A stretch of 64,000 nt of DNA from Aquificota bacterium (GTDB taxonomy: Bacteria > Aquificota > Aquificia > Aquificales > Aquificaceae). Under the pieces are notes generated by a model. It was given only the letters and a program-made list of their open reading frames with translations. It did no database searches and was not told where the DNA came from. Location: positions 62,001 to 126,000 of the forward strand of contig JAADEH010000001.1 of NCBI GenBank assembly GCA_013153495.1. Reading direction: 5' to 3'. Shown here piece by piece: positions 51,578-59,826 of the stretch. The stretch's first letter is position 1, and the number at the start of each line of letters is the position of its first letter. A program made the position numbers and the translations under genes.

Positions 51578-51838
51578 CTATAACACCTCTACGGTCCAGG
51601 GTTCTATGGGATAGCCTTCAAATACTTCTATCCTTTCCACCGGGTAAAAGTAAACTCTGTCCCTCTTGGGATTGACCATGTTTTTGACTTCCCTGTATAA
51701 GTTTTCAAGCTCTCCCTCAGTTATGTGGGGAATGTAGAAGACGCTCAGCTGTATCCTGTATCCGTATTTTGTAAGCAGTCTCGACACCTTCAGTCGTGTC
51801 CTGTTGTCCGAGATGTCGTAGGCTACGAGATACTTCAT
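51578..51838 (-). CDS. cas2: Cas2 (first copy, leader-proximal)
   Basis: A typical 86-aa Cas2: YLVAYDISDNRTRLKVSRLLTKYG, then RIQLSVFYIPHITEGEL and KRDRVYFYPVERIEVFEGYP. The metal-site Asp of the first strand is kept. It is the first gene of the leftward cas2-cas1-cas2'-cas1' unit and starts four bases from the region that becomes the CRISPR leader, so array and adaptation genes are divergent. Confidence 0.93.
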   Translation of the reverse strand: MKYLVAYDISDNRTRLKVSRLLTKYGYRIQLSVFYIPHITEGELENLYREVKNMVNPKRDRVYFYPVERIEVFEGYPIEPWTVEVL

Positions 51839-52145
51839 TTATTAATCTAAAAACTTCCCGTGGAGGGAAAATCTGACAGGAGAGGACATGTTAATTTTCA
51901 CAATTTATGGGGAAAATCATATAGAAAATTTCTGGAGAATGTGTTAAATTCTTGAGTAAGTAGGAGCGGAACGCAAGGGTCCGCACGGCTCCTTGTCAAC
52001 CGAATAGGTAAAATTTAAGGCAAAGCCTTGGGAGAGAGGCTCGAGAAGGAATTTATTGATAATTCTGCAAAATTTTAGCAGGTAGGTTAATTGCGAACAA
52101 TTCTCACTCCTGAGGCATTGATTTTCAACAAGATAAAAAGGTGCC
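51839..52145 (+). other. CRISPR leader region with hairpin-forming segment
   Basis: A 307-base stretch with no convincing ORF between cas2 and the first repeat. It is AT-rich except for a GC-rich island (about 51959-52048). There AGGA-GCGGA...TCCGC...TCCT can fold into a nested hairpin, and AAGGC-AAA-GCCTT makes a second one. The rest is probably the array promoter and integration signal. The array is read rightward because the degenerate repeat lies at the far end. No consensus of a known riboswitch or ribozyme was matched. Confidence 0.6.
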
Positions 52146-52742
52146 CTTGAAGGTTATCCCTAAAAATGAGGGATTGCGACCAGTTAGATTATATAAAATG
52201 GGGATATTCTTCTTGAAGGTTATCCCTAAAAATGAGGGATTGCGACTTTATATATTTTATTTTAACTTGACCCTTATCGCAAGGCTTGAAGGTTATCCCT
52301 AAAAATGAGGGATTGCGACTTATCTCAGGAAGCTGGTAGAACTCACCTGTAAGGCTTGAAGGTTATCCCTAAAAATGAGGGATTGCGACTGAGTGCAATA
52401 TCTATATATCCATTTTCAAGAACAATTCTTGAAGGTTATCCCTAAAAATGAGGGATTGCGACTAAGCTCTTTCTTTGTGGATATATTGCTTATTATGCTT
52501 GAAGGTTATCCCTAAAAATGAGGGATTGCGACTCATAGGGTATAATAAGACATATATTTGTTTTTGCTTGAAGGTTATCCCTGAAAACGAGGGATTGCGA
52601 CTATCACCAACATAGATAAACACAACTGATGGTTCATTTTCTTGAAGGTTATCCCTAAAAATGAGGGATTGCGACACTTGGGCAGGGGTTTGCCTAATCT
52701 CCTCCAATATTGCATCTTGAAGGTTATCCCTGAAAATGAGGG
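52146..52742 (+). CRISPR. CRISPR array: eight full 35-bp repeats plus one truncated, eight spacers
   Basis: The consensus repeat has halves CTTGAAGGTTATCCCTAA and AAATGAGGGATTGCGAC. Starts are 52146, 52212, 52285, 52355, 52428, 52498, 52567 (two changes), 52641 and 52716 (27 bases only). Spacers are 31, 38, 35, 38, 35, 34, 39 and 40 bases. ATCCCT and AGGGAT form a stem, and the last eight bases ATTGCGAC would be the 5' tag left by Cas6. Direction is rightward by the tag and the degenerate last repeat. No spacer matched another part of the window by eye. The variable spacer length fits type III. Confidence 0.98.
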
Positions 52743-52847
52743 GGAAATTCTTCAACTCTGCGGGAGTGATTGCTTTTATATCCGAAATCGCACACTCAAG
52801 GAACTTGAGGTCATCTTTGTCCCCGCATGCTCCTTTAAATACAAAAT
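52743..52847. other. Trailer region after the CRISPR array
   Basis: About 105 bases between the truncated repeat and a terminator. Small ORFs cross it, but none has a ribosome site or resembles a protein. No further repeat remnant is visible. Confidence 0.4.
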
Positions 52848-52872
52848 TTAAAAAACCCGGCGGGAGCCGGGT
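52848..52872 (-). terminator. Intrinsic terminator of the 168-aa periplasmic protein gene
   Basis: On the minus strand ACCCGGC-TCCC-GCCGGGT is followed by TTTTT. The seven-base-pair GC-rich stem, four-base loop and T run lie just past the stop codon at 52878, a classical factor-independent terminator closing the copper island. Confidence 0.85.
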
Positions 52873-52877
52873 GGGTC

Positions 52878-53384
52878 TTAGAGACCTTTTTGGAGTTGGC
52901 TTTCTTTTCTTTTGCGTTCCTGCTCGGTAATTCTGTCGTAGGCGTCTAAGAACTCCTTTCTTGCATATACCAGAGACATGTCAAAGCTCAGGTGGGGAGC
53001 GTCGAGCATTATTAATGTTTTGCCGTCCTTAAACTCCGCATACCTGTCCCCTACAAAGGGAATTTTGGACTTGATGAGGCGGTATTTTTTGCGTAGAGCC
53101 TTGTAAACGTCGTTCCACTTACTCTTGGGGAATTCAAGTATTACTGCAACGAGCTTCCCTCTCTCGTCGAATATTAGGGTGGCTTCTTTTAAACCTTCTA
53201 TATTGGTCTGAGAAATTGGAACAGTGAACATGGGTCCGAGGCTATACTTGTTTATTCCCTTCTCCTTTAGCCTGTATAGCTTTTTAGCGTCTTTTACGGT
53301 AGCCTTGCCGAGTTCGAGTCCGAGGGGTGCAGGGTCTGCAAAGACTATTCCTGCGGTCAAAATAAGAGCTAATAGCTTTAGCAT
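52878..53384 (-). CDS. Predicted secreted protein downstream of cusA, 168 aa
   Basis: Unrecognised. Signal peptide MLKLLALILTAGIVFADPAP with a likely cut at VFA-DP. The mature part alternates strands and helices (LGLELGKATVKDAKKLYRLK, ATLIFDERGKLVAVILEF, NDVYKALRKKYRL, PFVGDRYAEFKDGKTLIML) and ends in a charged helix. The layout of a small beta sheet with repeated short motifs resembles periplasmic proteins that compare substrate levels, but no family can be named. It is the last gene of the leftward copper island and ends at a terminator. Contains no Cys and few Met or His. Confidence 0.78.
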   Translation of the reverse strand: MLKLLALILTAGIVFADPAPLGLELGKATVKDAKKLYRLKEKGINKYSLGPMFTVPISQTNIEGLKEATLIFDERGKLVAVILEFPKSKWNDVYKALRKKYRLIKSKIPFVGDRYAEFKDGKTLIMLDAPHLSFDMSLVYARKEFLDAYDRITEQERKRKESQLQKGL

Positions 53385-53443
53385 CTTCCTACCTCCCGAA
53401 GTTTTTTATTTTTTTAACGGGCATAGCTGTGGAAATCTGACAC

Positions 53444-56400
53444 TTACTCTTCCCTTTTGCCTCTCATGGTCCAGTCCATGTAGATTGCGTAAAGGGCTGG
53501 GACGAATATGAGGACTATTATGAAGGTGGACAGTATTCCTCCCACCATGGGTGCTGCAATCCTTGACATCACCTCGCTTCCCGTTCCGTGTCCCTTCATT
53601 ATGGGAAGGAGTCCGAGAAGTATGGCAAAGAAGGTCATGGCTTTGGGTCTTATTCTCTTAACCGCTCCGTGGTATATGGCTTCGAAGGCTGTTCTTTTGT
53701 CGGGTATCTTTCCACCGTGCTGGGTTGCGGTGTGCAGGAGGGAATTTTGTATATACACCACCATGACCATTCCCATTTCCGCTGCAATTCCGAGAAGTGC
53801 CAAAAATCCCGCTATGGAAGCTATGGAAATGTTGTAATCCAGCAGATACATTAGCATAACTCCTCCGAAGGTGGCAACGGGCAGGGTTAGGAGAACCAAA
53901 ACGGTCTCGAAGAGCCTTCCGAAGGTGAACCACACCAAGAGAACTATGAGCAGTATGACCAGCGGGATTATCACCTTGAGGTTTTCGAGGGCTTTCTTCC
54001 AGTATTCGAACTGACCGCTCCATTCGTAGTAGTATCCCTTCGGTAGTTGGAGCTTTTCCTGAAGGACTTTCTCCGCACGCTGTATAACCGTTCCCATGTC
54101 CACTTCCGGGTTGGGGGTTATGAAGACGTAGCTCGTAAGCAGTCCGTTTTCGGACTTTATGCTTATGGGGCTTTCGGTTCTGACTATGTCCGCAACTGCG
54201 GGGAGGGGAACGAGTTTTCCTTTGAGGGGTAGCATGAGGTTCTCAAGGTCGTATCTGTAATCCAAAGGAATGCCGAGGGTTATACCGTATCTCTCCCTTC
54301 CGAGTATCATGGTAGAAGCGGGAGCGTTGGCAAAGAGCTGTGCGATTGCCATGTTTATGTCGGAAACGGTAAGTCCGTATCTTTCGAGAGCTTCTCTCTT
54401 GGGTCTGATTTCGAGGTAGGTTGCCTTAGTGGAACGCTCACCGAATATGCTCATAATTCCTTCAACATTTTTGAGGAGTTGTTCTATTTGCTGGGCAAGG
54501 TCGTTGAGGGTGTTTATGTCGTCCCCGTAAATCTTTATGCCGAGGGGTGTCTGTATTCCGGTAGTTATCATGTCTATTCTTCCCTTTATGGGCATGGTCC
54601 ACATGTTGGAAAGTCCGGGCACCGATATTGCTTGGTCCATCTCCCGTATGAGTTCCGTATAGGTTATGTTTCTTTCTTCCGGAAATAACCTGCGAAGCAG
54701 GTCTTTTAAAAACTCAGGAATATTCCAGTCGGAATAAAAGCGTTTTTCTTTTATTTTTCTCCACTCCTCTTCGGGTTTTAGGGTTATGAAGGTTTCTATC
54801 ATCGACATGGGTGCTGGGTCCGTGGCGGTTTCCGCTCTTCCTGCCTTTCCGAAGACGCTTTCAACTTCCGGAAACTGGGCAAGAATGCGGTCTTGGATGT
54901 TTATTATGCGAAAGACTTCCTGTCGGGATATGCTGGGAACGGAGGTGGGCATGTAGAGTATGGTTCCCTCGTTGAGGGTGGGCATGAACTCCCTTCCGAG
55001 TTTTTCGTAGAAATAGAGGGTGCTCGCTCCCATCACGAAGAATAGAAGGAGAAGTAGGTATCTTAGCTTTACCGCAAGGTGGAAGATGGGGTCGTATATC
55101 TTGTGAAGAAGACGAACTAAGGGGTTCTTCTCTTCGGGTGGGATTTTGCCTCTGACAAGTATGTATATGAGGACGGGGACTATGGTTATGGAGATGAGGG
55201 CTGCCACGAGCATGGAGAGGGTTTTTGTGGCAACGAGGGGTTTAAAGAGCCTTCCTGCCTGACCTTCGAGGGCAAAGAGGGGAACGAAGGAAACGGTAAC
55301 TATGAGGAGAGCTAAGAATATAGGTTTTCCCACATCTTTGGCGGAGTGGGTTATGGCTGTCATGAGGTCGTCCCCTTCCTCTAAGCGCCGATGGACGTTT
55401 TCCACGAGAACTATCGCAGCGTCCACCATAGTTCCTATGGCTATGGCTATACCGCCGAGGGACATTATGTTTGAGGTTATCCCGAGGTGGTTCATGGTGA
55501 TGAAGGTTACGAGTATGGAGAGGATTAGGAAGATGATTATCACGATGGCGCTCTGGATGTGAAAGAGGAACAGTCCCACTATGGCAAGGACTATTATGCT
55601 TTCTTCTATGAGCTTAGTTTTGAGGTTGTCTATTGCCCTCTCTATAAGGGTTGAACGGTCGTAAACGGGAACAAGCTCCACGTCTTCGGGCAGTCCCTTT
55701 TTAATTTCTTCTATTTTCTCTTTTACATTCTTTATGACCTTGTAGGCGTCCGCTCCGAAACGCATGATGACTATACCGCCTACCGTGTCTCCCATGCCGT
55801 TGTAATCCGCCACTCCCATTCGGAAAGCGGGGGTTTCAACTACCTTTCCTATGTCTCGAATTCTTATGGGAATACCGTTACGGTAAGTTATGACTGTCTT
55901 CTCTAAGTCTTCTTTGGACTGAGCATAGCCTACCGCTCTTATGAGGAACTCCCTCTCGTTAATCTCGACGTATTTCCCCCCCACCTCCACGTTGGTTTTC
56001 TTCAGGGACATATACACATCTCTGAGGGACAGCCCGTATTGGTAGAGTTTCTCAGGTTTTATTAAAACTCTATACTCCTTCTCGTATCCTCCCACGGAAG
56101 CAACTTCTGCCACATCGGGAACCGCAAGGAGTGCGTATTTTATGTAGAAGTTCTGAAGTGCCCATAGTTCGTCCAAGGTTCTGGTTTTTGAAACCAGGGC
56201 ATACTGATATACCCAACCCACACCCGTGGCGTCGGGTCCCAGCTGTATATCCGCCTCTTTGGGAAGCTGTCCCCGAATTGTGGCGAGTTTTTCCAGAACC
56301 CTTGAGCGTGCCCAGTAGAGGTCTGTTCCATCCTCAAAGATTATGAAAACCAAAGAGTAGTTGGGAACGGAGTATCCCCTCACGGTCTTGACCTTGGGAA

Positions 56401-56623
56401 CACCCATCATGTTGGTAACGAGGGGGTAGGTGAGCTGGTCTTCTATTACCTGGGGAACTTGTCCAATCCACTTGGAGTAGATTATCACCTGCACGTCCGA
56501 GAGGTCGGGTATGGCGTCTATTGGTGTTTTTTTCAGAGAGTAGTATCCGTAAAAGAGTAGGAACAGGGTGGTGAAAATAATGGCTATTTTGTTTTTGATG
56601 AAGAACTCGGTCAACTTGACCAT
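53444..56623 (-). CDS. cusA: Heavy-metal RND efflux pump CusA/CzcA family
   Basis: Inner-membrane proton-driven pump of 1059 aa that drives Cu(I)/Ag(I) or related metals out through CusB and CusC. It has the HME-RND beginning NKIAIIFTTLFLLFYGYYSLKKTPIDAIPDLSDVQV, twelve membrane helices, the transport-motif region GGIAIAIGTMVDAAIVLVENVH and EGQAGRLFKPL. A Met-rich part (MSMIETFITLKPEEEW, NMWTMPIKGRIDM) lines the expected periplasmic cleft and fits Cu/Ag. It is separated from cusB and cusC by the copper ATPase, an uncommon order. Confidence 0.93.
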   Translation of the reverse strand: MVKLTEFFIKNKIAIIFTTLFLLFYGYYSLKKTPIDAIPDLSDVQVIIYSKWIGQVPQVIEDQLTYPLVTNMMGVPKVKTVRGYSVPNYSLVFIIFEDGTDLYWARSRVLEKLATIRGQLPKEADIQLGPDATGVGWVYQYALVSKTRTLDELWALQNFYIKYALLAVPDVAEVASVGGYEKEYRVLIKPEKLYQYGLSLRDVYMSLKKTNVEVGGKYVEINEREFLIRAVGYAQSKEDLEKTVITYRNGIPIRIRDIGKVVETPAFRMGVADYNGMGDTVGGIVIMRFGADAYKVIKNVKEKIEEIKKGLPEDVELVPVYDRSTLIERAIDNLKTKLIEESIIVLAIVGLFLFHIQSAIVIIIFLILSILVTFITMNHLGITSNIMSLGGIAIAIGTMVDAAIVLVENVHRRLEEGDDLMTAITHSAKDVGKPIFLALLIVTVSFVPLFALEGQAGRLFKPLVATKTLSMLVAALISITIVPVLIYILVRGKIPPEEKNPLVRLLHKIYDPIFHLAVKLRYLLLLLFFVMGASTLYFYEKLGREFMPTLNEGTILYMPTSVPSISRQEVFRIINIQDRILAQFPEVESVFGKAGRAETATDPAPMSMIETFITLKPEEEWRKIKEKRFYSDWNIPEFLKDLLRRLFPEERNITYTELIREMDQAISVPGLSNMWTMPIKGRIDMITTGIQTPLGIKIYGDDINTLNDLAQQIEQLLKNVEGIMSIFGERSTKATYLEIRPKREALERYGLTVSDINMAIAQLFANAPASTMILGRERYGITLGIPLDYRYDLENLMLPLKGKLVPLPAVADIVRTESPISIKSENGLLTSYVFITPNPEVDMGTVIQRAEKVLQEKLQLPKGYYYEWSGQFEYWKKALENLKVIIPLVILLIVLLVWFTFGRLFETVLVLLTLPVATFGGVMLMYLLDYNISIASIAGFLALLGIAAEMGMVMVVYIQNSLLHTATQHGGKIPDKRTAFEAIYHGAVKRIRPKAMTFFAILLGLLPIMKGHGTGSEVMSRIAAPMVGGILSTFIIVLIFVPALYAIYMDWTMRGKREE

Positions 56624-56656
56624 ATTTCTATCCTCCGTGGGGTGTATATTTTTTGT

Positions 56657-57070
56657 ATGGGTGTATTTGAAGAGATAAGAAAGTGGCTCGCTCCTGAAAT
56701 AAAGGAGCTGAAGGCTAAGTTAGAACACCTCGAAAGTGAGGTAGGCTCCTTTCGAAAAGAAACGAGAGAGGAGATAAAAAACCTTTCGGAAAGGGTTTCC
56801 TCCTTGGAGAGCCTGTATGTCCAGATGACGGGCGAGATTAAGTCCTTGAAGGAAAGCCAGCGAAAAACTGAGGACAAGTTAGAGGCTATATCAAAAAAAG
56901 TAAGTGAGATAGACATCCTGAAAGAAAACCAGCTCAGGATGGAAGAGAAGATAGAGGAGATAACCCGCATGCTCCTTGAGATTGTTCGCCTTATAACGAA
57001 GCTGGAAGACAAAATAGAGCTTGAAAGAAGGATAGAAAGGCTGGAAGAAGCTGTTTTAAAGAAGCGGTAA
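56657..57070 (+). CDS. Hypothetical coiled-coil protein inside the copper island, 137 aa
   Basis: The only rightward gene in the island. Almost entirely heptad-repeat helix (LKAKLEHLESEVGSFRKETREEIKNLSERVSSLESL and on to the end), so it should form long coiled-coil dimers or trimers. The start at 56657 gives MGVFEEIRKWLAPEIK; the track start at 56642 is five residues earlier. TATATT lies six bases before it, without ribosome site. Its stop is one base from the P-type ATPase stop. Function unknown; metal-related function is not implied by sequence. Confidence 0.65.
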   Translation: MGVFEEIRKWLAPEIKELKAKLEHLESEVGSFRKETREEIKNLSERVSSLESLYVQMTGEIKSLKESQRKTEDKLEAISKKVSEIDILKENQLRMEEKIEEITRMLLEIVRLITKLEDKIELERRIERLEEAVLKKR

Positions 57071-57071
57071 A

Positions 57072-59090
57072 TCACTTCAATTCCCTCCTCATAAGCATTG
57101 CATTTATGGCAACTATTACGGTGCTGGCACTCATAAGAACCGCTCCCACCGCAGGCTTGAGAATAACACCCCAGGGAGCGAGCACACCCGCAGCGAGGGG
57201 TATGGTTACAAAGTTGTATCCCGTAGCCCAGAAGAGGTTCTGAACCATCTTGCGAACCGTTATCTCGGAAAGCTTTATTACTCTGACCACGTCTCTGGGG
57301 TCGCTTTTAACGAGTATTATGTCCGCACTCTCTATGGCAACGTCCGTTCCGGAACCTATGGCAATTCCCACATCCGACTGAACGAGTGCTGGAGCATCGT
57401 TGACCCCGTCCCCTACCATCGCTACCTTCAACCCTCTTCTTTGAAGTTCCTTAACCTTCTGTGCCTTCTGATGGGGAAGAACCCTTGCAAAGACCTCGTC
57501 AACCCCAAGTTCCACCGCAACGAAGTTTGCCACCTCTTCCGAATCCCCCGTAATTAGCACCACCCTCTTTCCGAGAGCCTTAAGGTCCCTGACCGCTTCG
57601 TAGGACTCTCTCTTTATTCGGTCCGCAAGAGCTACCGCTCCCCTCAACTTACCGTCGATTGCTACGAGGACGACCGTTTTCCCCTGAGCTTCTAACTCCT
57701 TAGCTTTTGACAAAATTCCTTCCCCAATATCAACTTCGAGTTCTTTCATAAGGAGAAGTGTGCCCACCGCTACCTCTCTTCCCTCTACTTCTCCCACCAC
57801 ACCCTTGCCGGGCACAGCCCTGAAGTTTTTAACTTCCGAAAGGGCTATACCTCTCCGCTGGGCTTCCTCCACTATGGCTCTTGCTATAACGTGCTCTGAG
57901 TTTCTCTCCACGCTCGCCACGAGTTTCAAAAATTCCTCTTCGGAAAGACCTTCGGTTATGAGGTTTGATACGCCGAACTTACCTTCCGTGAGTGTTCCGG
58001 TCTTGTCAAAGAGAACCGCATCTACATCTTTTACTCTTTCCAGAGCCAACCTGTTCCTGACGAGGATACCTTTTTTAGCTGAGTAGGAGGTGGAGAAGGA
58101 AACAACCAAGGGTATGGCAAGACCGAGAGCGTGGGGACAGGCTATAACCATCACCGTTACCGCTCTCTCCACCGCAAACTGAAGTCCGGCACCGAGCAAT
58201 GACCATGCGACAAGGGAAGAACCGCCGACGGTTATGGCAACGATGGTCAGATAAAAGGCTACCCGGTCCGCCATGTCCTGTAGCTTTGTCTTTGACTCCT
58301 GAGCCTCTCTCACGAGCTTCAAAACCTGACTCAGGTATGTCTCTTCTCCAGTTCTCTCGACCCTGACCTTTATAGCACCCTCCAGGTTTATGGCACCGCC
58401 GATAACCCTGTCTCCTTCCTTCTTGGGAACCGGTTTTGACTCTCCCGTAAGCATGGACTCGTTCAGGTGTGTGGAGCCTTCCACTATCACCCCGTCCGCA
58501 GGAACCTTTTCCCCGGGCTTTACGAGGACTATGTCCCCCGGCTTTAGGTCCGAGACGTGAACTTCAACAACCGTTCCGTTTTTTATCAGGTTTGCCTTTG
58601 TGGGCATGAGTTTTACAAGCTCTTCGAGAGCACGGGAAGCTCCCAAGACTGACTTAGCCTCTATCCAGTGCCCCCAGAGCATAACCACTATCAGAGTTGT
58701 AAGCTCCCAGAAGAATTCCTTTCCTCCAAAGACCAAGGTCGAGAGACTGTATAGGAAAGCTACCGATATGGCTATACCTATAAGGGTCATCATGCCGGGT
58801 TTTTTGAGTTTCAGCTCGTTGAGCATACCTCTCAGGAAGAACAGTCCACCGTAAAAGAAAACTACCGTCGCAAAGATAGGTGTTATCCACTCGCTTCCCG
58901 GGAAGCGGGGCATCGAGAACCCGAGAATGTCCTGAATGCTTTCAGAGTAGAGAACCGCAGGAACCGTCAGAAGGGTAGATACTATGGCTTTCCTTTTTAT
59001 CTCTTCTATGTGGTCCGCATGGCTGTGGGTTTTTTTCTCCGTTCGTTCGTGCTCTGTGTGGTGATGGTGGTGTCCTGCGTGGCTCTTCAA
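57072..59090 (-). CDS. copB: CopB-type heavy-metal P1B ATPase
   Basis: Copper or silver exporting ATPase of about 672 aa. The translocation motif is VIACPHALGL (CPH), which is typical of CopB; CopA has CPC. DKTGTLTEGK holds the phosphorylated Asp, TGES the actuator site, and MVGDGVNDAPALVQSDVGIAIGSG the hinge. The N-terminus is a His-rich tail (HAGHHHHHTEHERTEKKTHSHADH). The track ORF starts at GTG 59123 without ribosome site; TTG at 59090 has GGAGG eight bases upstream and is preferred. Own promoter region with two dyads upstream. Confidence 0.9.
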   Translation of the reverse strand: MKSHAGHHHHHTEHERTEKKTHSHADHIEEIKRKAIVSTLLTVPAVLYSESIQDILGFSMPRFPGSEWITPIFATVVFFYGGLFFLRGMLNELKLKKPGMMTLIGIAISVAFLYSLSTLVFGGKEFFWELTTLIVVMLWGHWIEAKSVLGASRALEELVKLMPTKANLIKNGTVVEVHVSDLKPGDIVLVKPGEKVPADGVIVEGSTHLNESMLTGESKPVPKKEGDRVIGGAINLEGAIKVRVERTGEETYLSQVLKLVREAQESKTKLQDMADRVAFYLTIVAITVGGSSLVAWSLLGAGLQFAVERAVTVMVIACPHALGLAIPLVVSFSTSYSAKKGILVRNRLALERVKDVDAVLFDKTGTLTEGKFGVSNLITEGLSEEEFLKLVASVERNSEHVIARAIVEEAQRRGIALSEVKNFRAVPGKGVVGEVEGREVAVGTLLLMKELEVDIGEGILSKAKELEAQGKTVVLVAIDGKLRGAVALADRIKRESYEAVRDLKALGKRVVLITGDSEEVANFVAVELGVDEVFARVLPHQKAQKVKELQRRGLKVAMVGDGVNDAPALVQSDVGIAIGSGTDVAIESADIILVKSDPRDVVRVIKLSEITVRKMVQNLFWATGYNFVTIPLAAGVLAPWGVILKPAVGAVLMSASTVIVAINAMLMRRELK

Positions 59091-59149
59091 CTCGTGCTCC
59101 TCCGTGTTCAATAATAAATGCACTTTTTAGTGTTAATACAAGATGTTTA

Positions 59150-59181
59150 TTTAACGTTAAAAGTTTGTTAATTTAACAAAC
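59150..59181. promoter_or_regulatory. Operator dyads in the copB promoter
   Basis: Two dyads are adjacent: TTTAACGTTAAA (59150-59161) and GTTTGTTAA-T-TTAACAAAC (59163-59181). On the minus strand TTAACG and TATTAA, 16 bases apart, form a plausible -35/-10 pair overlapping them. The core GTTAATTTAAC recurs in the tolC-type gene promoter at 63655-63665, so one metal-responsive regulator probably controls both ends of the island. Confidence 0.5.
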
Positions 59182-59231
59182 AGCAGCAAAAACGCACAAA
59201 AATAAAAAGAAAAAGAGGGGGCGACGGACCC

Positions 59232-59336
59232 TCATGCTTTTAAAAGATACTTAGCAAAAGCCAAAATGCCCAAAATAAGAAACAAAACAACTAACACCCA
59301 AATGATATTCATTGACCAATGCATTCCCCAGTCCAT
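59232..59336 (-). CDS. Small membrane peptide in the copper operon, 34 aa
   Basis: Too short for the ORF track. Reads MDWGMHWSMNIIWVLVVLFL then ILGILAFAKYLLKA: a Met/His/Trp-rich periplasmic face followed by one membrane helix. AGGAGG seven bases upstream of the ATG gives strong support. The Met and His residues (MHW, SMN) could bind copper. It resembles the N-terminal part of SHOCT-type small membrane proteins found with copper genes. Located ten bases after the nosL-like stop. Confidence 0.7.
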   Translation of the reverse strand: MDWGMHWSMNIIWVLVVLFLILGILAFAKYLLKA

Positions 59337-59346
59337 ATTGTCCTCC

Positions 59347-59826
59347 TCAGTGGCTATGCTTCATACCCCCGTGATGACCTTCATGCTTCACGCCACCGTG
59401 TCCCATGTCAAGGTGCTTTATAAAGTCCATATCTATTTCTTTGAACTTTAGAACCTTTTTACCTTTTGCGAATTTCTTTGCCCTTACGAGGCTTTTGAAA
59501 GCTACCACATCGGGACCCATGGGACCTTCTTCGACTCTAACGTAGTATGCCCTCGTGCCGTCTATCCACTTACCGCTGGAAAAATCTCTTACCCAAAGCT
59601 CCGCTACTTTATCTTTGTTCTTGAGGTAATACTGTATGGCGTGTTTGGGAGATTCGGTGTAGAGATATTCCCCGTTTCTGAGTTTGAGCTGTGAGGTGAA
59701 CTTGGGCATCATGTTGACGTCCATACCGCAGACCACACAGCGGGTCCCTTTGGGCGGTTCCTTTGGCTGGGCAAAGGCTAAGGCTAAAAAGGCAAAAAGT
59801 CCGAGCAAAAATGCAAGCTGTCTCAT
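59347..59826 (-). CDS. NosL-like copper-binding periplasmic protein
   Basis: A 159-aa exported protein with signal peptide MRQLAFLLGLFAFLALAFAQ (no lipobox; most NosL are lipoproteins). The NosL core is RCVVCGMDVNMMPKFTSQL, then EYLYTESPKHAIQYYL and WVRDFSSGKWIDGTRAYYV with GPMGPDVVAFKS. The cysteine and Met residues of CVVCGM bind Cu(I). It ends in a His/Met-rich tail (HLDMGHGGVKHEGHHGGMKH). No nosZ is present, so the role is copper trafficking rather than nitrous oxide reduction. It overlaps the DUF2231 gene by four bases. Confidence 0.87.
   Translation of the reverse strand: MRQLAFLLGLFAFLALAFAQPKEPPKGTRCVVCGMDVNMMPKFTSQLKLRNGEYLYTESPKHAIQYYLKNKDKVAELWVRDFSSGKWIDGTRAYYVRVEEGPMGPDVVAFKSLVRAKKFAKGKKVLKFKEIDMDFIKHLDMGHGGVKHEGHHGGMKHSH

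Noticed and set aside
51959-52050. Known riboswitch or ribozyme in the CRISPR leader (c-di-GMP type considered because of AACGCA and GGCAAAGCC-like pieces)
   Set aside because: The order and spacing of conserved segments do not fit the c-di-GMP or other consensus that I know; only the folding potential is reported.
45254-52742. Cas10 or other type III effector genes
   Set aside because: All ORFs in the region were read; none shows a Palm/GGDD motif or Cas7/Cas5-like sequence.
52462-52755. 97-aa ORF on the minus strand
   Set aside because: It is a translation of CRISPR repeats and spacers (IFRDNLQ recurs with each repeat), not a gene.
52736-52930. Small plus-strand ORFs downstream of the array
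   Set aside because: They cross the terminator and the 3' end of the opposite gene, lack ribosome sites and resemble no protein.
59347-59826. Nitrous oxide reductase accessory role for the NosL-like protein
   Set aside because: No nosZ, nosD, nosF or nosY is present; context is copper resistance.
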